Notes under the pieces: model-generated
Database searches by the model: none
Told to the model about the DNA's origin: nothing
The model's input: the letters and a program-made list of their open reading frames with translations, nothing else
Shown here: positions 45,752 through 57,199 of the stretch, piece after piece
Layout of the letters: each line of letters starts with the position of its first letter
How positions within the stretch are numbered: position 1 is the stretch's first letter
Origin: Herminiimonas sp.
GTDB lineage: Bacteria > Pseudomonadota > Gammaproteobacteria > Burkholderiales > Burkholderiaceae
Reading direction: 5' to 3'
DNA: 64,000 bases
NCBI RefSeq assembly: GCF_030655415.1
Contig: NZ_JAURVN010000004.1
Span: 62,001 to 126,000 of the forward strand
Position numbers and translations under genes: made by a program

Positions 45752-46495
45752 TTACTCGACCAACTTGTTCATTTCTTTCTGGTCAAACTTTTCGGTCGTC
45801 AGCAAGGTTTCGCAATCGATACCGGCGCACTTTAAGGAAGCCAGAATTTTTTCGATTTGATGCTCTTGCGTCGCGGCGTTATCAATCAGTCCGTGCAAGG
45901 CTTTGGATAAAGGGTCGTCGCCATTCGGCACCACGCCATAAGATGCAAACATGCGTGCGGCTGCTTCATCGCGTGCATTGTCTTTCAGGATGATACGCGC
46001 TGGATTGCCGACCGCTGTCGCGCCTGCAGGCACTTCTTTGACCACCACGGCATTCGATCCCACCTTGGCGCCCTCGCCGACCGTAAATGCGCCCAGCACC
46101 TGTGCGCCAGCACCGATGATGACACCATTCGCCAATGTAGGATGGCGCTTCGTACCTTTGCTGAGTGAAGTGCCACCCAAAGTGACGCCTTGATAGATAG
46201 TGCAATCGTCGCCGACTTCTGCAGTCTCGCCGATTACCACGCCAAAGCCATGATCGATAAAGACACGTCTACCGATTTTTGCGCCTGGATGAATTTCAAT
46301 CCCGGTCAGCCAGCGTGCAATGTGTGAGGTAAAGCGCCCCATCCATTTCAAATCATTGCGCCAGAACCAGTGCGCCCAGCGCTGCATGACGATGGCATGC
46401 AGGCCCGGATAGCAGGTTATAACTTCCCACTTATTGCGCGCGGCCGGATCGCGGACAATGATATTGGCGATATCTTCTTGAATACGACTAAACAT
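45752..46495 (-). CDS. cysE: Serine O-acetyltransferase
   Basis: A 247-residue acetyltransferase making O-acetylserine for cysteine synthesis. The N-terminal helical domain is followed by left-handed beta-helix hexapeptide repeats (IHPGAKIGRRVFIDHGFGVVIGETAEVGDDCTIYQG region, about residues 70-105). The His in DHGFG is the catalytic base. Length and C-terminus fit the betaproteobacterial branch. Confidence 0.93.
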   Translation of the reverse strand: MFSRIQEDIANIIVRDPAARNKWEVITCYPGLHAIVMQRWAHWFWRNDLKWMGRFTSHIARWLTGIEIHPGAKIGRRVFIDHGFGVVIGETAEVGDDCTIYQGVTLGGTSLSKGTKRHPTLANGVIIGAGAQVLGAFTVGEGAKVGSNAVVVKEVPAGATAVGNPARIILKDNARDEAAARMFASYGVVPNGDDPLSKALHGLIDNAATQEHQIEKILASLKCAGIDCETLLTTEKFDQKEMNKLVE

Positions 46496-46546
46496 GGAAT
46501 ATGGTTATGCGAAAAATGCCGAGGTGACAATATTAGCCTGTTATAG

Positions 46547-46587
46547 CAAGTCATGATGGAAGCCGAGTTCGGCTCCGTCATGACTTG
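46547..46587. repeat. Strong hairpin between rlmB and cysE
   Basis: CAAGTCATGA and TCATGACTTG (perfect 10-bp arms) enclose a second stem with GCCG/CGGC and an AGTT loop. It lies between the rlmB stop and the cysE start. There is no T-run on the minus strand, so a standard terminator is unlikely. It could be an attenuator, a processing site or an operator. Confidence 0.65.
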
Positions 46588-46640
46588 TACGGCTTTTCTT
46601 TGATTACTGGAGCAATGAACTGCGGTTCTTCAAGCGCGGT

Positions 46641-47384
46641 TTATGAGCCGGTAGCGATCCGCTGTCTACGGGCTTCGTACAGGCAAACGCCGGACGCCAC
46701 GGAGACATTCAAGCTTTCGACCGAACCAAACATCGGGATGCCGACCAGAACGTCGCAGGTTTCACGCGTCAGACGGCGCATGCCCTCGCCCTCGGAACCC
46801 ATGATCAACGCTGCTGGACCGGAGAAATCAGCTTCATACAAGCCTTTTTCCGAGTCGTCGGTAGTACCAATCAACATGATGTCGCGCTCTTTGAGTTCAC
46901 GCAATGTGCGCGCCAGATTCGTTACTGTGATGTAGGGAATGTTATCAGCCGCACCGCTGGCAACTTTGGCGGCAGTCGCATTCAAACCGACTGCGCGGTC
47001 TTTAGGGGCGATCACTGCATGTGCACCAGCACCATCAGCCACACGCAGACATGCGCCCAGATTGTGCGGATCGGTAATACCATCGAGCACCAGCAACAAC
47101 GGTGGGCCATCGACTGCGTCCAACAATTCATCCAGATTGCGGGCCAGCGATAGTTCGCCGGCCTTGGCCACAACACCTTGATGGCGGCGCGTACCAACGA
47201 TGCTGCTAAGACGTGCATCATCAGCCGAAATGATTCGTACCTTTGATGCTTCGGCAGCGCGTATCAAATCCTTCATGCGCTGATCGTGACGGCTGGCGTC
47301 GATATAAATTTCTTCTACCGAAGAGGCTTCATGGCGCAAGCGCGCCGTGACGGCATGGAAGCCGAAAATTATCTTGCTCTTCAT
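46641..47384 (-). CDS. rlmB: 23S rRNA (guanosine-2251-2'-O)-methyltransferase
   Basis: A 247-residue SPOUT methyltransferase with an N-terminal ribosome-binding domain ([14 protein letters not shown]) and the knotted C-terminal domain. Visible motifs are [38 protein letters not shown] and [22 protein letters not shown]. It starts 2 bp after rnr, the usual rnr-rlmB pair. Confidence 0.95.
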   Translation of the reverse strand: MKSKIIFGFHAVTARLRHEASSVEEIYIDASRHDQRMKDLIRAAEASKVRIISADDARLSSIVGTRRHQGVVAKAGELSLARNLDELLDAVDGPPLLLVLDGITDPHNLGACLRVADGAGAHAVIAPKDRAVGLNATAAKVASGAADNIPYITVTNLARTLRELKERDIMLIGTTDDSEKGLYEADFSGPAALIMGSEGEGMRRLTRETCDVLVGIPMFGSVESLNVSVASGVCLYEARRQRIATGS

Positions 47385-47386
47385 TT

Positions 47387-49819
47387 TTATCGTTTCTTCT
47401 TGCTTGGTTTTGTTGCCGGAGGACGCTGTTTGCTTGGCGTCGTCGGCGTACGTTTAGCTTTGGTTTTTTTCGCAGGAGCAGCGCTGCCGGCAGGACTAGT
47501 TTTAGCCGAAGTTTTCTTTGCGCCTTTTTGCGTGCGCAATTGATGTTCGGTATCCGCGCGACGTGCTTCGTTTTTAAGCACCGTGTGAATACCTGGCTCA
47601 GTTACCAGACGCAAATCGATTTTGCGCGCATCCAGATCGACGCGGCTAACTTGCACCGTCACGCGATCAGTCAACTGATAACGAATACCGGTACGCTCAC
47701 CACGCAACTCGTGACGTGCTTCATCGAACTTGAAGTGATCCGCACCGAGCTCGGTGACGTGAACCATACCTTCAATGAACAACGAATCAAGCTGCACGAA
47801 AATACCAAAAGTCGCAACGCCGGAAATCACACCGGTAAATTCTTCGCCCAGCTTGTCACGAATAAAGTAGCACTTGAGCCACGCTTCGACGTCACGCGAA
47901 GCTTCATCTGCACGGCGCTCATTGGCGGAACAATGTATACCCAAGGCTTCCCAGATCGCGAGTTCGCCTTCGGCTTTCTGTTTGCCTTCGGCCTTGTCTT
48001 GCGCATGTTTTTTACGCGCCGCTGGCGACAACATCGTGTTCAACACACTCGTGTCTATGCCTTTAGGCGTATAACGCTTGCCTTGCAAAATCGCCTTGAT
48101 TGCGCGATGCGTCAGCAAATCCGGATAACGACGGATCGGGCTGGTGAAATGCGCGTAAGCCTCATACGACAAACCGAAGTGACCGATGTTTTCCGGGCTG
48201 TAGACGGCTTGCTGCATAGAACGCAGCAACATCGTTTGCAACAGCAATGCATCAGGACGCGTTTTAATCTTCGGCATCAACTCGGCGTAATCGGATGCGC
48301 TTGGCTTATCGCCACCGCCCAGATTCAAACCAACTTGCTTCAGGAAGGTACGAACCTGATTCAATTTTTCTTTGGTTGGTAACGCGTGAACGCGGTACAA
48401 ACTTGGATGTTTATGACGCTCAAGCAAATCCGCAGCACAGACGTTGGCGGCCAGCATGCACTCTTCAATCAGCTTGTGCGCTTCATTACGAGTGCGCGGC
48501 AATATCTGTTCGATCTTGCCGACTTCGTTACAGACGATATAGGTTTCTGTCGTTTCGAAATCGATTGCGCCACGCGCGTGACGCGCCAGCAGCAACGCTT
48601 GATACACGCCATGCAAATTCAACAAGTGCGGAACCAAAGTCGGACGCTTGCTTGCTTCTATTCCTTTGGTATTGCCGAGAATCGCTGCGACTTCGGTATA
48701 AGTCATGCGCGCAGCAGAATGAATCACCGCTGGATAAAACTGATATGCCTTGATCTCGCCTTTGGTCGTGATCACTGCATCGCACACCAGCGTCAAACGA
48801 TCGACGCCAGGATTGAGTGAACACAAACCATTGGATAATTTTTCCGGCAGCATAGGAATCACGCGGCGCGGGAAATACACCGAGGTGCTGCGTTCAATAG
48901 CGTCAACATCCAGTGCTTCGTTTGGCTTGACGTAATTGCTGACATCGGCAATCGCAACAATCAAACGGAAACCATCTGCCTTACCGATTTTGCATGGTTC
49001 GCAATAAACGGCATCATCAAAATCGCGCGCATCTTCACCATCGATAGTTACCAATGGCACGTCGCGCAAATCGACGCGATCATTCAAATCGATAGCACGT
49101 ACTTCTGTTGGTAATTTTGCTGCGGCTTTTTTTGCTTCTTCAGAAAACTCATGCGGCACGCCGTACTTGCGCACAGCTATTTCGATTTCCATACCTGGAT
49201 CATCAATGTCGCCCAGCACTTCGACAATTTTGCCGACAGGTTGGCTGAAGCGCGAAGGTTGCTCTGTCAGTTCGACGCTAACAACCTGGCCGGTTTTTGC
49301 TTTGCCTGGAGAGCCAGAAAGCTGGATATCCTGACCAATGCGTTTATCTTCAGGTGCAACAACCCACACACCGTTTTCATTCAGCAAACGGCCGATCACA
49401 TGCGTGTTCGCACGTGACACAACTTCAACGATGGTGCCTTCAGGACGACCACGTCTATCGGTGCCGATGATGCGCGCTTGTACGCGATCACCATGCAGCA
49501 CTTTTTGCATTTCTTTTTCTGGCAGGAAGATATCTGCAGTGGCATCGTCGGGGATTAAAAATCCGAAACCATCACGATGACTGCTGACGCGACCTTCAAT
49601 AAAATTCGATGAGTTCGCGAGTTGATAATTGCCGGAGCGATCCGGCTTGATCTGTCCGTCGCGCTCCATTGCGTTCAGGCGGCGCATGAGGCCGTCCATC
49701 TCGTCAGGCTTTACGCCGAGTGCGGTGGCAAGGGATGGCGCATCGTGCGAACTGGTCGTCGTGCGTAAGATGCCGAGAATTTCCTCGCGGCTGGGAATGG
49801 TGTAAGAGTATTGGCTCAA
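47387..49819 (-). CDS. rnr: Ribonuclease R
   Basis: An 810-residue 3'-5' exoribonuclease with an N-terminal helix-turn-helix, two cold-shock domains, the RNB catalytic domain ([15 protein letters not shown], with the catalytic Asp cluster), an S1 domain and a basic tail of about 60 residues rich in Lys, Ala, Thr and Pro. Full length. It is divergent from tRNA-Leu, with a 148-bp gap that must hold its promoter. Confidence 0.95.
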   Translation of the reverse strand: MSQYSYTIPSREEILGILRTTTSSHDAPSLATALGVKPDEMDGLMRRLNAMERDGQIKPDRSGNYQLANSSNFIEGRVSSHRDGFGFLIPDDATADIFLPEKEMQKVLHGDRVQARIIGTDRRGRPEGTIVEVVSRANTHVIGRLLNENGVWVVAPEDKRIGQDIQLSGSPGKAKTGQVVSVELTEQPSRFSQPVGKIVEVLGDIDDPGMEIEIAVRKYGVPHEFSEEAKKAAAKLPTEVRAIDLNDRVDLRDVPLVTIDGEDARDFDDAVYCEPCKIGKADGFRLIVAIADVSNYVKPNEALDVDAIERSTSVYFPRRVIPMLPEKLSNGLCSLNPGVDRLTLVCDAVITTKGEIKAYQFYPAVIHSAARMTYTEVAAILGNTKGIEASKRPTLVPHLLNLHGVYQALLLARHARGAIDFETTETYIVCNEVGKIEQILPRTRNEAHKLIEECMLAANVCAADLLERHKHPSLYRVHALPTKEKLNQVRTFLKQVGLNLGGGDKPSASDYAELMPKIKTRPDALLLQTMLLRSMQQAVYSPENIGHFGLSYEAYAHFTSPIRRYPDLLTHRAIKAILQGKRYTPKGIDTSVLNTMLSPAARKKHAQDKAEGKQKAEGELAIWEALGIHCSANERRADEASRDVEAWLKCYFIRDKLGEEFTGVISGVATFGIFVQLDSLFIEGMVHVTELGADHFKFDEARHELRGERTGIRYQLTDRVTVQVSRVDLDARKIDLRLVTEPGIHTVLKNEARRADTEHQLRTQKGAKKTSAKTSPAGSAAPAKKTKAKRTPTTPSKQRPPATKPSKKKR

Positions 49820-49923
49820 AAGCTGTTTCAGTTAATTGTTATTGGAACGGAAGTCAGTGTAACGGACGGTGACGATGTTTGCATAATAAGTCAGCAATCA
49901 TGCAAATTCATTGCAATCCTTGA

Positions 49924-49951
49924 TTGACTTTCGAATGGTTTCCGCTATACT
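49924..49951 (+). promoter_or_regulatory. Sigma-70 promoter of tRNA-Leu
   Basis: -35 TTGACT and -10 TATACT, 16 bases apart, ending 16 bases before the first base of the tRNA. Confidence 0.8.
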
Positions 49952-49967
49952 GCTCATCTTTCTGTAG

Positions 49968-50052
49968 GCCCACGTGGCGGAATTGGTAGACGCGCATGGT
50001 TCAGGTCCATGTGTCGCAAGATGTGGGGGTTCGAGTCCCTCCGTGGGCACCA
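49968..50052 (+). tRNA. tRNA-Leu (anticodon CAG)
   Basis: An 85-base cloverleaf with acceptor GCCCACG/CGTGGGC, anticodon loop TTCAGGT (anticodon CAG, reads CUG), a long variable arm and an encoded CCA. Preceded by a good sigma-70 promoter and followed by a terminator. Confidence 0.97.
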
Positions 50053-50060
50053 AGTTATTA

Positions 50061-50096
50061 AAAACCCGTTGATTCGTCAACGGGTTTTTTCTTTTT
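50061..50096 (+). terminator. Terminator of tRNA-Leu, probably bidirectional
   Basis: Perfect stem AAAACCCGTTGA / TCAACGGGTTTT with TTCG loop and T-run. The A-run on the other side means it may also stop transcripts coming from the purA operon. The remaining gap to 50245 shows nothing recognisable. Confidence 0.93.
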
Positions 50097-50245
50097 CAGA
50101 ATGCATTTCAGATCCAAGTTCTTTGCAATCTATTTACATTCAAAATTGCAGTCAATTTGTTATCCGACTACTTCGTATTTCCCCTCAGTATTCGTAGATT
50201 ACTCACTGCATCATGCCAGCCGAGCATGACAACATCACTACACGT

Positions 50246-50782
50246 TTAATCTACGTCGCCTTTTTTCATCCATGCCGCTAATTGGTGCGGACGCAAGCCA
50301 TCGTATTCCTCAAATGGCTGATGTATCCATGGATTGTGCGGCAAATACTCAAGATAGTAATCAGGCTTGATTGATGAGCAAGCTTTGTACCAGATGACAG
50401 CAGATTTTACTTCTGTGACATCAGGAAATTGCGCAGCGAGATGCGATTGAATTCTTTCCAGCGTAACGCCGGAATCAACCAGATCATCGATCAGCAAAAT
50501 GCGGCCGCTCAGCGAACCATTAGTAATTGTGATGTGCTTGGCAATATCAAGCATGCCTTGCGTCGTGCCGGCATCTTCACGATAAGAACTCGCCGATAAA
50601 ATCGCCAGCGGAACATCGAAGATGCGGGAGAAGACATCACCTGGGCGCAAACCGCCGCGCGCCAGGCAAAGTATTTGATCGAACTTCCAGCCGGACTCAT
50701 GCACCAATAAAGCAAGACGTTCGATTGCATGGTGATATTCATCCCACGCAACCCAAAGATCCTTGTCGCTCGATTCAGGCAT
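50246..50782 (-). CDS. Phosphoribosyltransferase (xanthine/hypoxanthine type)
   Basis: A 178-residue type I phosphoribosyltransferase. The PRPP loop reads RILLIDDLVDSGVTL, and the N-terminal part has FDQILCLARGGLRPGDVFSRIF. Such proteins salvage purine bases with PRPP; the base specificity cannot be read from sequence. Its place 20 bp downstream of purA supports a purine role. Confidence 0.88.
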   Translation of the reverse strand: MPESSDKDLWVAWDEYHHAIERLALLVHESGWKFDQILCLARGGLRPGDVFSRIFDVPLAILSASSYREDAGTTQGMLDIAKHITITNGSLSGRILLIDDLVDSGVTLERIQSHLAAQFPDVTEVKSAVIWYKACSSIKPDYYLEYLPHNPWIHQPFEEYDGLRPHQLAAWMKKGDVD

Positions 50783-50802
50783 GTTGCCGGCTGTGGTCAG
50801 TC

Positions 50803-52119
<1,317 letters not shown>

Positions 52120-53271
52120 TTAACCTAATTTTTTGATAATCCAGTTGCCGTTTTCAAGCACGAGTACACGATCGCACTCGAACTCATCCTGATCGTTTTC
52201 ATGGCCGGAAAGACTTTGAATCACGACTTCCCCTGCCTTGCGCAATGCGCTGATTTCTTTACGTAATGCTGGTTCGCGTCCCCATGGTGCACGAATCGCG
52301 CGCTTGGGTTCAGCGACAGGCAACAATCGCGCCAATTCGCGCAAATCCATCGAGAAGCCAGTTGCCGGACGTGCTCGGCCAAATGCTTCGCCGACGTGAT
52401 CGTAACGACCGCCGCGTGCAACTGCGTTCGGCAAGCCAGGAACGAAAATCGCAAACATGGCGCCGCTTTCATATTGATAGCCGCCCAGATCTGCCAAATC
52501 GATTGTTACGTTGGCGTCACCCGCGAGGCTGACCAAGGCATTCAGTTCATCCAAAGCCTTGGTGATGCCAGGTAATTTTGGCAATACTTCGCGCGCCTTC
52601 GCAAGCACAGCCACGTCGCCATACAAGCCTGGCAAAGCCAGCAAGGCGCGACGCGTTTCCGCGCTATAAGCAGCGGTGATCTCTTCAAGTGCCGGTACAT
52701 CTTTCGCACGTAACGCAGTATACAGTGCGCGCTCATCCTTCTGCGCGTTTGCATCACTTTCCAGCAATGCGCGCAGTACGCCTACGTGACACAAATCCAG
52801 ACGCACATGCGTAAAGCCGGCTAATGCCAATGAGGCCAGCGCGAGCTCTTGAATTTCACCATCTGCTTCCAAACCGGCATGACCATATATCTCGGCACCG
52901 ATCTGCAAAGGTTCGCGCGTCGCATGCAAGCCATTTGGGCGGGTCAGCAATACGCTGCCGCAGTAACACAGACGTGTGATTGATGAGCGGTTCAACAGAT
53001 GTGCGTCGATACGCGCAACTTGCGTAGTCATGTCGGCGCGCACACCCAAGGTACGGCCGGACAATTGGTCAACCAGTTTGAAGGTACGCAAATCCATATC
53101 CTGACCGGCGCCTGCCAGCAGAGACTCCAGATATTCCAGCATAGGCGGCATGACAAGCTCGTAGCCGTACAGATGGAAACTGTCGATGATCAGACGACGC
53201 AACTCTTCAATCTTGCGCGCTTCGGACGGCAAAACATCGGCAATATTTTCAGGCAAGAGCCAATTAGGCAT
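52120..53271 (-). CDS. hisZ: ATP phosphoribosyltransferase regulatory subunit
   Basis: A 383-residue HisRS-like protein without aminoacylation function. In family members it forms a complex with the short HisG in the first step of histidine synthesis. It has class II core motifs ([41 protein letters not shown]) and lacks the anticodon-binding domain. It lies upstream of purA, linking histidine and purine synthesis through shared use of PRPP and AICAR. The start has a weak ribosome binding site, and a structured leader lies upstream. Confidence 0.94.
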   Translation of the reverse strand: MPNWLLPENIADVLPSEARKIEELRRLIIDSFHLYGYELVMPPMLEYLESLLAGAGQDMDLRTFKLVDQLSGRTLGVRADMTTQVARIDAHLLNRSSITRLCYCGSVLLTRPNGLHATREPLQIGAEIYGHAGLEADGEIQELALASLALAGFTHVRLDLCHVGVLRALLESDANAQKDERALYTALRAKDVPALEEITAAYSAETRRALLALPGLYGDVAVLAKAREVLPKLPGITKALDELNALVSLAGDANVTIDLADLGGYQYESGAMFAIFVPGLPNAVARGGRYDHVGEAFGRARPATGFSMDLRELARLLPVAEPKRAIRAPWGREPALRKEISALRKAGEVVIQSLSGHENDQDEFECDRVLVLENGNWIIKKLG

Positions 53272-53304
53272 GACGGGAAATGAACTAGGTCAGAAAAAGA
53301 AAAT

Positions 53305-53353
53305 CGGCACGGCTAATATCGCCAGCTTACTGGCGAGGCACAAAATCGTGCCG
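53305..53353 (-). promoter_or_regulatory. Structured leader upstream of hisZ
   Basis: Nested inverted repeats: outer CGGCACG / CGTGCCG and inner CGCCAG / CTGGCG with a CTTA loop. It lies 34-82 bases upstream of the hisZ start. No T-run follows, so it is probably a leader structure or binding site rather than a terminator. Confidence 0.5.
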
Positions 53354-53399
53354 CTAAATTATTCGCTCTTGTAAAACGTAGTAACAAGCTAAGAAACTA

Positions 53400-53444
53400 C
53401 TGCCGTGAATGAATGAGAACCTTGGTTCCATCCATTCACGGCAG
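53400..53444 (-). terminator. Hairpin after hflC, probable terminator
   Basis: Perfect 12-bp arms CTGCCGTGAATG / CATTCACGGCAG around an inner GAACC-TT-GGTTC stem. It starts 5 bases after the hflC stop and is followed on the minus strand by a moderately T-rich stretch (TAGTTTCTTAGCTT). Confidence 0.7.
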
Positions 53445-53449
53445 ACAAA

Positions 53450-54340
53450 TTATTTCTTGGGAGCGCTACTACCAGTTGTCGGATTTTTGAAGTATTTAAA
53501 GAATTCAGAATTCGGATCGATGACCAGCATATCGTTACGCGTCTTGAAGCTGGCACGATAGGCTTCGAGGCTACGATAGAACTTGTAGAATTCCGGGCTT
53601 TGCCCAAATGCCTGTGCGTAAATTTGCGACGCTTTGGCATCGCCTTCACCACGCACTTGCTCGGCATCACGATACGCTTCCGCCAGAATCACAGTACGTT
53701 GACGATCGGCATCAGCACGAATCTTCTCTGATTCAGCAGCACCAGTCGAACGCAATTCATTCGCCACACGTGCACGCTCCGACTTCATACGTTCAAAAAC
53801 GGATGCGTTGATTTGATCAACATAATCAACACGTTTCAAACGTACGTCGACAATCTCTACACCGATCTGCTTGGCTTCTTCGGTAACTTTTTTCTGGATA
53901 CCGTCCATGACTTTGCCACGTTCGCCCGAAATCACTTCACGCACTGTGCGTTTGGTGATTTCTTCGTTCAGCGAGGCTTTGACAATTTGCGCCATGCGGT
54001 TTTGCGCACTGCGTTCATCGCCACTAAAGCTGACGTAATACAAACGTGGATCGACGATGCGCCATTTGACGAAAGCATCAACCAGAATGTTTTTCTTTTC
54101 CGCAGTGATAAAGCGATCTGCGTCTGGCGTATCCAATGTCAGGATACGTTTATCCAGAAAAATTACGTTCTGAAAAGGTGGCGGCAGCTTGAAATGCAAG
54201 CCTGGCTCACTGATCACATTTTTTACTTCACCCAAGGCAAATACGATCGCGTATTGGCGTTGATCGACCACAAACATGGTCGAGAAAAATATACCGACTG
54301 CTATCACCAATGCGATAACAACAGAAATAAGGCGATTCAT
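53450..54340 (-). CDS. hflC: HflC, SPFH-domain modulator of FtsH protease
   Basis: A 296-residue membrane protein. One N-terminal membrane segment (VVIALVIAVGIFFSTMFVV) is followed by an SPFH/band-7 domain on the periplasmic side and a long charged helix. With HflK it forms the complex that surrounds FtsH. Its start shares one base with the hflK stop (TAATG), so translation is coupled. Confidence 0.95.
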   Translation of the reverse strand: MNRLISVVIALVIAVGIFFSTMFVVDQRQYAIVFALGEVKNVISEPGLHFKLPPPFQNVIFLDKRILTLDTPDADRFITAEKKNILVDAFVKWRIVDPRLYYVSFSGDERSAQNRMAQIVKASLNEEITKRTVREVISGERGKVMDGIQKKVTEEAKQIGVEIVDVRLKRVDYVDQINASVFERMKSERARVANELRSTGAAESEKIRADADRQRTVILAEAYRDAEQVRGEGDAKASQIYAQAFGQSPEFYKFYRSLEAYRASFKTRNDMLVIDPNSEFFKYFKNPTTGSSAPKK

Positions 54341-55650
54341 TATCGAACCTCCCGTTCACGGGAAATACGGCTATCACGGGTGCGGGATTCCTGCTGCAAT
54401 TGCGTCTCCAATGCGACTGAATCTGTTGGTAATGTTGGCGTACTAGATGTGGCTGCTGATGGTGCAGTTGCCGCGGCTGTGCCGGCAGCAGTTTGCGCAA
54501 TCAGTTTATCCAGCGGCAGGTAAATCAAATTATTGCTGCCTTTGGCATCAACCATCACTTTTGTCGTACTCGAGAAGATTTTCTGCATCGTATCGATGTA
54601 CATACGGTCACGCGTCACAGCTGGCGCTTTTTGATATTCGACTAATACTTGCTTAAAGCGTGACGCTTCACCTTGTGCGTTCGCAGTCACACTCGCACGA
54701 TACGCTTCCGACTCTTGCATCAAACGCGATGCGGCACCACGAGCACGTGGAATAACGTCATTCGCATACGCTTGACCTTCATTCTTTTGACGCTCACGAT
54801 CTTGACCAGCTTTGACTGCATCATCGAACGAAGCTTGTACTTGTTCAGGTGGCTGCACGCCTTGCATCGTTACGTTGGTGATTTGCACACCGGCTTTGTA
54901 TTTATCCACGATTTGCTGCATCAACTGGCTGCTGTCAAAAGCGATTTTTTCACGGCCTTCATACAAAACAAAATCCATTTTGTTGCGACCGACAACTTCG
55001 CGTATCGCAGTTTCTGCGACTTGCTTGACCATCTCGTCTTGCTCGCGATTATTGAATACCCATTCGGATGCATTTTTCAATGTGAATTGAACTGCAAACT
55101 GGATATCGATGATGTTTTCATCTTCAGTCAACATCAAGGATTCTTGTTGCTGCTTGTTTTTGACGTTGCCGCGATAGCCGACTTCTACCGTACGGACCTG
55201 CGAAACATTCACAGTTTCGTGGCTTTGAATCGGAGTAGGCCAGCGCCAGTTAAAACCAGCTGGCGTCATATGACTGTATTTACCGAATGTGAGAACCACA
55301 CCGGTCTGACCTTCTTGCACGATGAAGAAACCACTCACCAGCCACAGGAACGCAACGATCGCAGCGATGACACCGGCACCGATACCTGCGCCGCGCATGT
55401 CAGGCGTAAAACCGTTACCGCCGGAATTGCCGCCGTTACCGTTGTTATTATTGCCGCCACCGTTTTTCTTGTTACCAAACAGGTTGCTCAGACGTTGATT
55501 GAAATCACGCCACAATTGATCCAGATCTGGCGGACCATCGTTCGGTCTTTTATTGCCATCCTGATTTTTGTTGTCGTCAGAGCCACGACCCCAACGAGGG
55601 TCATTGAGCGAAAATTTCAAGCCAAATTTTTTAAGTAGGGAAACAAGCAT
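54340..55650 (-). CDS. hflK: HflK, SPFH-domain modulator of FtsH protease
   Basis: A 436-residue protein. The N-terminal cytoplasmic part is rich in Gly, Asn and Asp (GRGSDDNKNQDG, NKKNGGGNNNNGNGG). One membrane segment (VIAAIVAFLWLVSGFFIV), the SPFH domain and a C-terminal Ala/Thr-rich tail follow. The frame is open to 55770, inside hflX. The Met at 55650 (MLVSLLKKFGLKFSLNDPRWG) fits the family start, although its ribosome binding site is weak. Confidence 0.93.
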   Translation of the reverse strand: MLVSLLKKFGLKFSLNDPRWGRGSDDNKNQDGNKRPNDGPPDLDQLWRDFNQRLSNLFGNKKNGGGNNNNGNGGNSGGNGFTPDMRGAGIGAGVIAAIVAFLWLVSGFFIVQEGQTGVVLTFGKYSHMTPAGFNWRWPTPIQSHETVNVSQVRTVEVGYRGNVKNKQQQESLMLTEDENIIDIQFAVQFTLKNASEWVFNNREQDEMVKQVAETAIREVVGRNKMDFVLYEGREKIAFDSSQLMQQIVDKYKAGVQITNVTMQGVQPPEQVQASFDDAVKAGQDRERQKNEGQAYANDVIPRARGAASRLMQESEAYRASVTANAQGEASRFKQVLVEYQKAPAVTRDRMYIDTMQKIFSSTTKVMVDAKGSNNLIYLPLDKLIAQTAAGTAAATAPSAATSSTPTLPTDSVALETQLQQESRTRDSRISREREVR

Positions 55651-55702
55651 TCTTTTGTGGTCCGGGCTGAAAAATAGTGGGTTGGAATACCAAATAAATT
55701 CG

Positions 55703-56821
55703 TTATGGGTTGACGTCTTCAGATGCAACAAGCGAGTCATCTTCAAGTCCAGCGGCGCGCTGCTTCGCACATTCGGCTACTGCTTCTCGCAATAGATCCA
55801 ATCCGCTTCCAGTCTGGGCACTAATAAAAACACGTCGGATTTTATCATATTCATCACGCTCCAAAGCAGGTTCCAGCCCTGCAGCGTCAATCTTGTTCCA
55901 AACCAGAATTTGCGGGATATGATCGGCGCCAATTTCTCGCAAAACCATATTTACTTCTTCGATCTGCTCCATACGCGCCGGGCTTGCACCATCTACTACA
56001 TGCAGCAGTAAATCGGCATGGATAGTTTCTTCCAAAGTAGCGCGGAAAGCAGCCACCAATTGATGCGGCAACTCGCGGATAAATCCAACTGTATCCGAGA
56101 TCACCACATTACCGGCTTCGCCCAGATAGATACGACGCGAGGTGGTATCCAAGGTAGCAAATAACTGATCGGCAGCCAGCATCTTGGCTTTGGTCAACGC
56201 GTTGAACAGCGTTGATTTACCCGCATTGGTATAGCCAACCAGCGAAACCGAAAACGCATTATTACGGCTGCGCGCACGACGTTGTGTCGCACGCTGTTTT
56301 TGCAGCTTTTCTAGCTTGGCACGCAGCGCTTTCACGCGTTCGCCCAGCAATCGTCTATCGGTTTCCAACTGCGTCTCACCCGGACCGCGCAAACCAATAC
56401 CACCTTTTTGACGCTCAAGGTGGGTCCAACCGCGGATCAAACGTGTGGATAAATGTTGCAATTGCGCCAACTCAACCTGAACTTTACCTTCGTGGCTTTG
56501 TGCGCGTTGCGCAAAAATATCCAGAATCAGGCTGGTTCGATCAACCACCCGGATTTTCAGGTGACGTTCGAGGTTACGTTGCTGCGCGGGGGAAAGTGCG
56601 TGATTGAAAATGACTATATCGATCTCATGATCGACCACCGCATCTGCGATTTCATTTGCCTTGCCCGAACCAACGAACAAGGCAGCGTCCGGACTTGAAC
56701 GCTTGCCTGTAATCGTTGTGATTGGTTCGGCACCTGCAGATCGCGCAAGTAGGGAAAGTTCTTCCAGGCTTGCGGCGAAATAGCCTTTACCGAAATCAAG
56801 GCCAACCAGTACTGCACGCAT
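55703..56821 (-). CDS. hflX: Ribosome-associated GTPase HflX
   Basis: A 372-residue GTPase that splits or rescues stalled ribosomes in known cases. It has an N-terminal HflX domain, a coiled-coil with GGIGLRGPGETQLETDRR, and a GTPase domain with GYTNAGKSTLFN, DTVGFIRELP and NKID. It lies 35 bp downstream of hfq, the usual hfq-hflX-hflK-hflC order. Confidence 0.95.
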   Translation of the reverse strand: MRAVLVGLDFGKGYFAASLEELSLLARSAGAEPITTITGKRSSPDAALFVGSGKANEIADAVVDHEIDIVIFNHALSPAQQRNLERHLKIRVVDRTSLILDIFAQRAQSHEGKVQVELAQLQHLSTRLIRGWTHLERQKGGIGLRGPGETQLETDRRLLGERVKALRAKLEKLQKQRATQRRARSRNNAFSVSLVGYTNAGKSTLFNALTKAKMLAADQLFATLDTTSRRIYLGEAGNVVISDTVGFIRELPHQLVAAFRATLEETIHADLLLHVVDGASPARMEQIEEVNMVLREIGADHIPQILVWNKIDAAGLEPALERDEYDKIRRVFISAQTGSGLDLLREAVAECAKQRAAGLEDDSLVASEDVNP

Positions 56822-56856
56822 ATTAATCTCGCGCCAGTAACAAAATGATGCCGACC

Positions 56857-57093
56857 TTATTCAGCGTCAGACTCGATGCTCAGATTGACTGCGCGTGCAG
56901 GCACGACTGTGGAAATTGCGTGTTTATAAACCATTTGCGTAACCGTATTACGCAATAAAACGACGTATTGATCAAACGATTCGATATGACCTTGGAGCTT
57001 GATACCGTTTACCAGATAGATCGAAACGGGGACGTGCTCTTTGCGCAATGCATTGAGAAATGGGTCTTGTAACAGTTGCCCTTTGTTGGTCAT
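56857..57093 (-). CDS. hfq: RNA chaperone Hfq
   Basis: A 78-residue Sm-like RNA chaperone. Sm1 ([39 protein letters not shown] region) and Sm2 with the diagnostic YKHAIST are complete. The C-terminal tail is short and acidic, as in other betaproteobacteria. It lies 106 bp downstream of der, and that gap may hold a promoter. Confidence 0.97.
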   Translation of the reverse strand: MTNKGQLLQDPFLNALRKEHVPVSIYLVNGIKLQGHIESFDQYVVLLRNTVTQMVYKHAISTVVPARAVNLSIESDAE

Positions 57094-57199
57094 GACAGCT
57101 CCATTGTGTTGTTGTGATTAGGAGGTTGAGGCATCTTGCTTATTTTCAAGTGCCGCTCTCAGGAATGTAATCGATTTCGCAGTTTTGCGCTAAACCAGC

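Noticed and set aside
47528..48382. Open frame of 284 codons antisense to rnr
   Set aside because: Shadow of the RNase R reading frame; no ribosome binding site and no recognisable domain.
54673..55638. Open frame of 321 codons antisense to hflK
   Set aside because: It lies wholly inside the well-conserved hflK, and its translation resembles no protein family.
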